Assembly: GCF_030160715.1 (NCBI RefSeq) | Contig: NZ_BSOW01000053.1 | Location: forward strand, 1 to 51,652 | DNA: 51,652 bases | DNA from: Bradyrhizobium iriomotense | Lineage (GTDB): Bacteria > Pseudomonadota > Alphaproteobacteria > Rhizobiales > Xanthobacteraceae | Direction of reading: 5' to 3' | Part shown: positions 16,238 to 23,040 of the stretch, one piece after another | How the letters are laid out: each line of letters starts with the position of its first letter | Position numbering within the stretch: the stretch's first letter is position 1 | The notes under the pieces: generated by a model | Seen by the model: the letters and a program-made list of their open reading frames with translations, nothing else | Database searches by the model: none | What the model was told of the DNA's origin: nothing | Position numbers and translations under genes: made by a program

Positions 16238-17647
16238 TTAGAGTCCCATGTTCGCCTGATACAGCGAGCGCCACGGGCGCACTTCGTGCGCGATACGCTT
16301 GATGTTGATGAGGTGAAGCGGGGTGACGTTGTCCGAGACGATCGAGCCACTCCAGGTCCCTGTGCCGAGCATGAAGGAGGGGTCGGTCGCACAACTATAG
16401 CCCATCCCCCCGAACAGCGTCGGCGTATTGATGACGATGCGGCCGGCACGAAGCGCGGACATTGTGGCGATGACTTCGTCATCCTCGCAATGAAGACCAA
16501 GCGTGTGACCTTCTCCGCCGAATGCCAATATTTGACGGCATCGCTCGAAGCCTGCGGGCAGGTCCGCGGTCCGGTAGAACGACAGAACGGGGCCGAGAAT
16601 TTCGCGGGAGAGGGGTGCTTGCGGCCCCACTTCGGTCAAATGGGCGCCCAGTACCTTGCAGTCGCTGGGGGCGCTGACGCCGATCCGTCGGGCCAGTTCT
16701 CGCGCGGAAAGCCCTACCGCCTCTGGTCGGAGCTCGCCCTTCTCGTTGAAGATGATATCTGAAAGCCGCTTCTGGTCCGGGTCACTCAGGAAGAGCGTCC
16801 CTTGGGAAGCGAATGCGGCGATTCCGGCCTCGGCGATCGGCTCGTCGAGCACGATCGATTGCTCGGCGACGCATGCCGTGCCGTTGTCGAAAGATTTCGA
16901 CGTGATCGCCATCAATGCGGCTTCTTTCACGTCCTTGACCGATCGATGGATGTAGACGGGCACGTTGCCGGCGCCGACGGCGAGCGTCGGTTTTCCGCTG
17001 GAATAGGCGGCGCGAACCATGCCGGGTCCGCCCGTCGCCAAAACCACCGAAACGTCGGGGTGACGCATGAGCTCGCCGGTCGACTGGATCGTCGGCAGCT
17101 CCAGGCAGGAAATAAGGCCCTTCGGCGCTCCGGCTTTGACCGCGGCCTCCGCCATGATTTCCGCCGCGCGAACGCAACAACGCACCGCTCGAGGGTGAGG
17201 GGCGCATACGATCGCATTGCCTGACTTCACGGCGGCCAGGCATTTGAACAGTACGGTCGAGGTCGGGTTGGTAACGGGGATGATCGCGGCGATCACTCCC
17301 ATCGGAGAGCCGACGGCGGTCATGCGGTTGACTTCGTCTACCCACAACACCCCGACGGTCCGCATCGGGAGCACGGACGCGGCCACGAACTTCGTATTGT
17401 AGAGATTCTTGAGGATCTTGTCCTCGTACACGCCGAAGCCAGTTTCATCGACCGCCATTCGGGCAAGCTCCTTGGCAGCTGCGGTGCCCGCATCCGCCAT
17501 CGCCCGAACGATGCTGTCGACCTTTTCCTGGTCCGCGCCAGCGAACGCCTGGAAGGCCGTTCGCGCAAGACGCGCTTGATTGCGCGCTTCCGCCAAACCC
17601 GCCAGGTCGGAATCAAGATCCAATGCAACGCCCATAACCTCACTCAT
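16238..17647 (-). CDS. CoA-acylating aldehyde dehydrogenase (PduP/EutE-like)
   Basis: This 469-residue enzyme oxidises an aldehyde to acyl-CoA with NAD+ and is the signature enzyme of metabolosomes. The active-site Cys259 sits in DNGTACVAEQS; VTNPTSTVLFKCLAAVKSGNAIV and GNVPVYIH are typical of the PduP/EutE group. It lacks an obvious separate N-terminal encapsulation helix. I chose the ATG at 17647 over an in-frame TTG nine bases upstream; a further ATG four codons on is also possible. No phosphotransacylase is encoded nearby, so the acyl-CoA must leave or be used another way. Confidence 0.9.
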   Translation of the reverse strand: MSEVMGVALDLDSDLAGLAEARNQARLARTAFQAFAGADQEKVDSIVRAMADAGTAAAKELARMAVDETGFGVYEDKILKNLYNTKFVAASVLPMRTVGVLWVDEVNRMTAVGSPMGVIAAIIPVTNPTSTVLFKCLAAVKSGNAIVCAPHPRAVRCCVRAAEIMAEAAVKAGAPKGLISCLELPTIQSTGELMRHPDVSVVLATGGPGMVRAAYSSGKPTLAVGAGNVPVYIHRSVKDVKEAALMAITSKSFDNGTACVAEQSIVLDEPIAEAGIAAFASQGTLFLSDPDQKRLSDIIFNEKGELRPEAVGLSARELARRIGVSAPSDCKVLGAHLTEVGPQAPLSREILGPVLSFYRTADLPAGFERCRQILAFGGEGHTLGLHCEDDEVIATMSALRAGRIVINTPTLFGGMGYSCATDPSFMLGTGTWSGSIVSDNVTPLHLINIKRIAHEVRPWRSLYQANMGL

Positions 17648-17684
17648 TCCTTCCAATTTTTGGGATCAGATGGGAGGAATGCGA

Positions 17685-17984
17685 TCAACCTTTCCCGAGG
17701 ATTCCCTCGACGTCCTCGTGTGGCCGCGGAATGACGTGCACAGAGACGACTTCGCCGACTTTTCCGGCCGCCGCAGCGCCCGCATCCGTGGCGGCTTTTA
17801 CGGCGCCGACGTCGCCTCGCACCATGACCGTTACGAGGCCGCCGCCGATCTGCTCGCGTCCGATCAGCCGCACGTTTGCGGCCTTCACCATGGCGTCGGC
17901 AGCTTCGATGGCTCCAACAAGTCCCTTCGTCTCAATCAGGCCGAGTGCGCCTCTCGGCTGGCCCGTCGTCGGCGTGTTGTTCAT
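17685..17984 (-). CDS. Microcompartment hexameric shell protein (BMC-H), first copy
   Basis: These 99 residues form a single BMC domain (ALGLIETKGLVGAIEAADAM, then RLIGREQIGGGLVTVMVRGD) after a short polar N-terminus. The start at 17984 is supported by AAGGAG eight bases upstream. It is highly similar to the BMC-H at 25543-25827 on the other arm. Hexamers tile the shell facets and the GGG segment lines the pore. Confidence 0.93.
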   Translation of the reverse strand: MNNTPTTGQPRGALGLIETKGLVGAIEAADAMVKAANVRLIGREQIGGGLVTVMVRGDVGAVKAATDAGAAAAGKVGEVVSVHVIPRPHEDVEGILGKG

Positions 17985-18039
17985 TTGTATTGCTCCTTGC
18001 TTGGGTTGAGATTGATCTTTTGACAGGCGCCGTTGCCGG

Positions 18040-18339
18040 TCAGGCTTTCGAGTAGGCATTTTCGCTACCGATCTGAACGTTATCGACCACGGCAATGATG
18101 GCGGCGTCGGTTGGCACATCGGCAGCGTCTGGAATCCGGGCCGCGCTTCCTCTGGTCACGAGAACGATCTCGCCTTCGCCGGCGCCCACGAGATCGACCG
18201 CGACATAGGTTGCGGTGTCGTCAGGGCTGGTCATCTCCTGGGTGACTGCGATGGGCGTTACGACAAGCAGTTTGAAAGAGTTCAGGCCGGGCGACTTGAT
18301 CGTCGAAACCACGGTCCCGACCACACGCCCGATCTCCAT
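18040..18339 (-). CDS. Microcompartment pentameric vertex protein (BMC-P, EutN/CcmL family)
   Basis: The 99-residue protein begins MEIGRVVGTVVSTIKSPGLN and contains YVAVDLVGAGEGEIVLVTRGS and a terminal VDNVQIG, all hallmarks of the EutN/CcmL pentamer that caps icosahedral shell vertices. GGGAG lies just upstream of the ATG at 18339. It is the first gene of the minus-strand BMC arm. Confidence 0.93.
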   Translation of the reverse strand: MEIGRVVGTVVSTIKSPGLNSFKLLVVTPIAVTQEMTSPDDTATYVAVDLVGAGEGEIVLVTRGSAARIPDAADVPTDAAIIAVVDNVQIGSENAYSKA

Positions 18340-18548
18340 GGTGAACTCCCTAGACAACGATTGGCGGCACTCGATCGGCGCCGTTTTCCGAACTCTAGGA
18401 GCGTGCAGGACGCGGCGTCATTCTCTCGAGGAGATAAAAAACCATGAGGCGATTTATCTTGCGCATCCATAGCGAGGCCATCCTAAATGCGGATGATGGC
18501 AGTGCTCGCAGAGGGCGCCGCCAAGAGCGCCAGCTAGGGAGAAACAGA
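18340..18548. promoter_or_regulatory. Divergent promoter region between the two BMC arms
   Basis: About 209 bases lie between the vertex-protein start and the start of the plus-strand arm. Both BMC operons probably start here. An ATG at 18444 opens an in-frame extension of the plus-strand gene, but AGGGAG before 18549 marks the better start. I see no clear sigma-54 element or riboswitch. Confidence 0.5.
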
Positions 18549-19571
18549 ATGATCCAAGACGAAGACGTCCATTTTCATAAGGCGGACGCGGGGGTCCCGA
18601 ACTGGGCGGAGACGAACTTTTTCGGGTTCTTCAATGCCGAAGCCAAGCTGAATGTGGGCGTCTATGCCCTGTTTCGTCCCAACCTGGGCATCGTCAGCTC
18701 CACAATCTGTATGAATTCCAAGTTCGCCAACACCCCTTGGGAGGCGGACTTCTGCGATCTTCGGGCCTCGATGCCGATCCCTGAGCCGCGCGATCTGAGC
18801 GCATTCACCCTCGAGAATACCCTGAGCATCAAGTGTCTCCGTCCGAACATGGACTGGGACATTGGATACGACGACGGCGAGGGGACGCTGATCGACATCG
18901 AGTATCGCTCGATCATGCTGCCCTTTGACATCCATGATCCTGCCATGGATCCCATGAAGGCGAAAGCCCTCAAGGAAGCCGAACAGGGCGGCAAGTTCGC
19001 CTGGGGTACAGCCTACAACGGCCACTTTGACCAGACGGGCCATTTCAAGGGGAAGGTCGCGATCCGCGGCAAGGCGTTTCCAATCGACTGTATCTCGACA
19101 ATGGACCACAGTTGGGGGCCGCGTCCCGAACGCGGTGCGCCCAATATGAGCTGGCTGCACGCGCACTTCTCCAAGGACCTCGCCTTTCACACCATCTTCA
19201 GCTTTGACCCCAAGGCCAACGGCCGGGAATTGTCGCTCGCCCACGGCTACGTGGTCGAGAAGGGTAAGATCTTCGGATTGAAGGCAGCCCACGGTACGAC
19301 GAAGAGGTCGCGTGATCGATACGCCGACGAGGTCGATCTCGTCCTCACCGACAGCAGCGATCGGGAGTGGAAGCTTCAAGGCAAGGGACTAACAAGTTTT
19401 CCCTGGCAGTGCTGGCCGAACATGGTGTCGTTCAATGCGCTCGCACGTTGGACTTGCGAGCACCTCACTGGCTATGGAGAGATCCAGGATTTCTTCGAGA
19501 TGCCACAGCTCACGGCGTTGAACGCGAACCAGACAACCCGGGTCCTCGCCGGAACGGCAGGATCGCGATGA
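18549..19571 (+). CDS. Uncharacterised protein, possibly DUF7064/CrtC-like lipocalin fold
   Basis: This 340-residue protein is rich in aromatic residues and beta-strand patterns (NFFGFFNAEAKLNVGVYALF, STMDHSWGPRP, FHTIFSFD). It resembles the uncharacterised DUF7064/hydroxyneurosporene-synthase-like group, but this is from pattern only. It has no signal peptide. It opens the plus-strand BMC arm and its TGA overlaps the ATG of the HAD phosphatase. It could bind or transform a hydrophobic pathway intermediate; no catalytic site is evident. Confidence 0.65.
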   Translation: MIQDEDVHFHKADAGVPNWAETNFFGFFNAEAKLNVGVYALFRPNLGIVSSTICMNSKFANTPWEADFCDLRASMPIPEPRDLSAFTLENTLSIKCLRPNMDWDIGYDDGEGTLIDIEYRSIMLPFDIHDPAMDPMKAKALKEAEQGGKFAWGTAYNGHFDQTGHFKGKVAIRGKAFPIDCISTMDHSWGPRPERGAPNMSWLHAHFSKDLAFHTIFSFDPKANGRELSLAHGYVVEKGKIFGLKAAHGTTKRSRDRYADEVDLVLTDSSDREWKLQGKGLTSFPWQCWPNMVSFNALARWTCEHLTGYGEIQDFFEMPQLTALNANQTTRVLAGTAGSR

Positions 19572-20503
19572 AGACTGTGCGGGCCATCCTCTTTGATCTT
19601 GATGGAACACTGGTGCAAACCAGAGATGCCTCATGGCGCGTCTTTGCGAAGACCAACGCGGCCTTGGGGCTTGGCATCAATAGCCAGGCGGAGTTTTTTC
19701 GTCTGCTCGAAGATAACATGTTCCACGGACTTCAGAAGCATTGCGGCGACACCCGCAAAGCCGACGAAGCCGCCAAGCATTTTCTTGATCTGCTGCAGCG
19801 CGAATACAATCCAGAGTTTGTGCCGGGTATGGCCGACGTTGTACGAGCTTTCGCCGGAAGCTGCTCGCTGGCGGTCATCTCCTCAAATTCGGTAGCGACG
19901 ATCAGACGTATACTCGATCGCGAAGGTCTCACGCATTGTTTCTCTCATGTCTTTGGCGGCGACGTCGAAAAGGACAAGCGTGCGTGCGTACAGCGCTTTC
20001 TCGCGGACAAATCATATCTTGTCAGCAGAAACTGCTCGCCAGCCTATCGCGAAGGTCATGAGCCGGAGGCTCCGCGCGCGGACCAGATTGCGCTGATTAC
20101 CGACACGGTGGGAGACGTCAAACACTCGGTGGAGTGCGGCGTCCGGGCGGTTGGTGTCGCTTGGGGAATGCATACCGAGCAACAATTGCTCGCAGCCGGC
20201 GCCGAATTCGTGGCCGTTTGGCCTCAAGAGCTCGTGGCGCGCCTGCTACCGGACGGGTTTGCCCCGAGTTGCTCAATCAGTCCTTTGGGGACGGCCGGTC
20301 GCCTCTCACACTGTGCTTGTGGTTGCCAGGATGGCGATCTGGCCGAGGCCGCTTGCGTGCGCCGGCGCCGACGAATGGCTGCAACCGCATCATTCGAACA
20401 AGGAGCGACCGCGCCCAGCGCAGGGAAGGTAGCCAGCGCCGACCAGATTCTTTTGGCCAGCCTTCGTCGTCTGAGGAGTAGCGATCGGCCATCATTACGT
20501 TGA
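19568..20503 (+). CDS. HAD-superfamily phosphatase with C-terminal extension
   Basis: Residues 1-225 form a phosphoglycolate-phosphatase-like HAD hydrolase: motif I LFDLDGTL with Asp10 and Asp12, motif II VISSNS, a Lys in EKDKRACVQRF, and motif IV LITDTVGDVKHS. The last 85 residues are Arg/Ala/Ser-rich low complexity and not typical of the family, so the native end may differ. It probably dephosphorylates a small pathway metabolite. Its presence beside dikinase-like phosphotransfer genes suggests a phosphorylated intermediate in the pathway. Confidence 0.8.
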   Translation: MKTVRAILFDLDGTLVQTRDASWRVFAKTNAALGLGINSQAEFFRLLEDNMFHGLQKHCGDTRKADEAAKHFLDLLQREYNPEFVPGMADVVRAFAGSCSLAVISSNSVATIRRILDREGLTHCFSHVFGGDVEKDKRACVQRFLADKSYLVSRNCSPAYREGHEPEAPRADQIALITDTVGDVKHSVECGVRAVGVAWGMHTEQQLLAAGAEFVAVWPQELVARLLPDGFAPSCSISPLGTAGRLSHCACGCQDGDLAEAACVRRRRRMAATASFEQGATAPSAGKVASADQILLASLRRLRSSDRPSLR

Positions 20504-20544
20504 CCAATCTTCCAACCACAGCAAACACACAGGGAGGAGTTTAG

Positions 20545-20961
20545 ATGAGTTATGTCGCGGAAGGATACAACAGCTTCGAAACCAAGAAGAGTCCATCCGG
20601 AATCGTCAGGTATCTTCCAGATCCGAAGTCTGTGATCTCCTTGATCCAGAGCGGTAAGCTGAAGGAACATATCCTCCTCGTCCAGGGCGGAACGACGACC
20701 TTCCTTGCGCCGGCCCTGAGCATGGGCTCCATCGGCGTGATCACCATGTCCGGCGCGCCGGAATCCCATCTCGGAATCCTTTCCCGCGAATTCCAGATGC
20801 CTTGTGTCATGACCGCCTACCTCACCGGCAGCGAAGCCAGATACGTCACGGGTGGGAATAACGACGCTCATTTCGCGGCGATCATCAAGGCCCTCGATGG
20901 CAAGAAGGTGAAGTTGCACTGCGAAGACAGGGAGACGGGCCGAGTTTCTCTGCTGGGCTGA
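20545..20961 (+). CDS. Stand-alone PEP-utilising-enzyme mobile (phosphohistidine) domain
   Basis: The 138-residue protein matches the swivelling phosphohistidine domain of PEP synthase/PPDK. GVITMSGAPESHLGILSREF aligns with the usual (T)SHAAIVSRELGIP segment, keeping the phospho-accepting His (His75). KVKLHCEDRETGRVSLLG matches the closing strands. It has no ATP-grasp or PEP domain of its own. A strong AGGGAGGAG ribosome site precedes it. It likely carries a phosphoryl group between the dikinase-like protein encoded at 23041 and another partner, perhaps the 469-residue protein next door. Confidence 0.75.
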   Translation: MSYVAEGYNSFETKKSPSGIVRYLPDPKSVISLIQSGKLKEHILLVQGGTTTFLAPALSMGSIGVITMSGAPESHLGILSREFQMPCVMTAYLTGSEARYVTGGNNDAHFAAIIKALDGKKVKLHCEDRETGRVSLLG

Positions 20962-20997
20962 CCTAATCAAGCAAAATCGAAATCGAGGAGGAAACAG

Positions 20998-22407
20998 ATG
21001 TCTACTTATAAGGACCGCTACAAGTCTGCCGACGACGGACTGCGGTTTCAGGATTTGGTTTATCAGGGCAACTTCAAGGGCATGGATCCGGTGCCTGACG
21101 GCATCCTGGGCGACAAGGTTTTGCGCCAGCGCGCCAAGAGCAAGGTGCTGGAAAAGGTGAGCAAGGAAGACGTGCTCAGGGATCAGTTCACGGTCGACGA
21201 GCTGAACGATCTCAACAACTACCTCGCCTGGAACATCTGGGACGTGCTCGTGATGCGCGCCACCGAAGGCGTGTCGGGCATGATACCTCGCCAGGAATAC
21301 GAAATTCTCGCCTTCATGCACGAATTCTACCGTTGGCCGGAAATCCTGGAAATGACGACCAACGAGGTCGGTGCACAGCGCATCATCGACATCGGCGCGT
21401 CGGCCAGACGCGAGATCGGCACGAAGGTAAACTGCGTTCACGATTGGTGCATCGGAGCCGTCGGCTTCGGGATGGGGCGTTGCGGCCTGCTCGCACTCGA
21501 GGCAATACAGCCGCAAGACTACGTGCGAGAGAGCAATATCATCCTGAAGTTCATGCAGCGCATTCTCTGGGGCAAGCGACAGGACGGCTACATCCTGAAT
21601 TCCCAGGACCGCTATCGCTGCAGGATCCACGAGAAGGATATCCTCGACAAGCTGCTCGGCCAAATCGAGTACTTCGAGCCCGGCAGCGAGAAGCACGATT
21701 CGCTGGTCCGCTTCAACGCGGCGGCGGAATTGCTCTCCTTCCTCGATCACTACGACTGCCGGCTGGGTTTGGGCGATACGGGTCCGTATGAACTTCCGGA
21801 CGGCAAGATCCTGATCATCCGCGATCTCTTCACCAACGAGGAGGTCTACGACTGGAGCGACGTCTGCGATCACGAAAACGTGCCGCACTGCTATACGATC
21901 TGTCTCGTCATCGATCCCGACAAGATGGGACTTTCGGAGATCCGCGTGAACGACATCTCGACGACGTTTACGCGTCCGAAGAACTACATCGAGCATATCG
22001 TCGGAGGCGCGGTCTTCGTGCGCGAGAAGTGGGACACCCCGATGGGTGAGGTCTATCCGGTCAAGATTTCGGAGCTGGACAAGCGTCTTGAAGGGATCCA
22101 GCAGGCGACCTTCAAGCTGTATACGAAGTTCTCGCGCATGTCGCGGCGCACGCTTATCACCAATGGCATGTACGTGTACTATATCGACATGATCCTGCCG
22201 CATCTTCGGCTGGCCGGCACCTACGAAAAGGCCTGCAAGGACTATGAGTTCTGGGAGATCGATCAGCGCGTGTCGAACTACTACTACGACATCGTCAAGC
22301 GTGGTTTCGCGCAGGCGACGGTGCCGCAAAAGATCTTCTCGGGCGAGGGATACCTTCCTTTCCCGGACAATGTGAGCCTCACCAGGTCGAAATACTACTG
22401 GAAATAG
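20998..22407 (+). CDS. Uncharacterised 469-residue BMC-locus protein
   Basis: I do not recognise this family. It is soluble, with no signal peptide or membrane segment, and rich in Tyr, Trp, Asp and Ile (NNYLAWNIWDVLVMRATEGV, FDHYDCRLGLGDTG-like and VSNYYYDIVKRGF segments). GAGGAGGAAACAG precedes the ATG, one of the strongest ribosome sites in the window. It lies between the lone phosphohistidine domain and the winged-helix and dikinase-like genes. By analogy with phenylphosphate synthase, whose subunits split PEP synthase domains, it could be the acceptor-binding subunit. That role is inference from context only. Confidence 0.7.
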   Translation: MSTYKDRYKSADDGLRFQDLVYQGNFKGMDPVPDGILGDKVLRQRAKSKVLEKVSKEDVLRDQFTVDELNDLNNYLAWNIWDVLVMRATEGVSGMIPRQEYEILAFMHEFYRWPEILEMTTNEVGAQRIIDIGASARREIGTKVNCVHDWCIGAVGFGMGRCGLLALEAIQPQDYVRESNIILKFMQRILWGKRQDGYILNSQDRYRCRIHEKDILDKLLGQIEYFEPGSEKHDSLVRFNAAAELLSFLDHYDCRLGLGDTGPYELPDGKILIIRDLFTNEEVYDWSDVCDHENVPHCYTICLVIDPDKMGLSEIRVNDISTTFTRPKNYIEHIVGGAVFVREKWDTPMGEVYPVKISELDKRLEGIQQATFKLYTKFSRMSRRTLITNGMYVYYIDMILPHLRLAGTYEKACKDYEFWEIDQRVSNYYYDIVKRGFAQATVPQKIFSGEGYLPFPDNVSLTRSKYYWK

Positions 22408-22467
22408 CGCTCAAATGCATTGCCGAGCGCGGCGCCGCGCTCGGCTTTGGCGTCGATTGGATGGACG

Positions 22468-23040
22468 ATGACGGGTTTGAGCGAACAGGAATTTCTCGTG
22501 CTTAACGGCGTCCATCTGAAGAAGATGGCGACAGCCAAGGAGCTGGCGAGTGCTGTGGGCCTCGAAGTCCCCGTGGTCGAAGCAGTGCTGAATGCCGCGG
22601 CTGGCAATGACCTCTTGATGGTCGCCGAAGGAAAACACCTACTCTTGCAAGATGGAACTAACGCGGTTCAGGAATACTATCGGACCGTGTATGGCCCAAT
22701 GCGTTCCAACGATCGCGTCCTTGAATGGTACGATCGCTTCGAGACCATCAACGAGCAATTTATCAAGCAGGTCAGTGAGTGGCAATCGACCGACGGCGAC
22801 GAGCGAGTGCAGTCGCGCATGATCAAGACAGTCGAGCGCCTGACCAAGAACCTGCAGGAGTTAACGCCGCTGCTTCCTCGCTACGAGATCTACGTCGCCC
22901 GGTTTAACGCCAGCGTGACGCGGGTCGACCAGGGGGACAAGGATTTCGTGTGCAAGCCGACGATCGATTCCGTGCACAATATCTGGTTCGAATTCCATGA
23001 GGACATTCTCTCGGTCATCGGTCGGCCGCGGGATACGTAA
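22468..23040 (+). CDS. Winged-helix/helical protein associated with the dikinase-like gene
   Basis: This 190-residue protein has an N-terminal winged-helix-like segment (about residues 5-65, LNGVHLKKMATAKELASAVG then VVEAVLNAAAGNDLLMVAEGKHL) and a C-terminal helical part (YDRFETINEQFIKQVSEWQS). Its TAA directly abuts the ATG of the dikinase-like gene. As I recall, similar wHTH-plus-helical segments accompany PPDK-like proteins in actinobacteria, sometimes fused. It may therefore be an enzyme component rather than a DNA-binding regulator. Confidence 0.65.
   Translation: MTGLSEQEFLVLNGVHLKKMATAKELASAVGLEVPVVEAVLNAAAGNDLLMVAEGKHLLLQDGTNAVQEYYRTVYGPMRSNDRVLEWYDRFETINEQFIKQVSEWQSTDGDERVQSRMIKTVERLTKNLQELTPLLPRYEIYVARFNASVTRVDQGDKDFVCKPTIDSVHNIWFEFHEDILSVIGRPRDT

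Noticed and set aside
20224..22329. 701-residue open frame on the minus strand
   Set aside because: Shadow of the plus-strand BMC genes, which have strong ribosome sites and recognisable domains.
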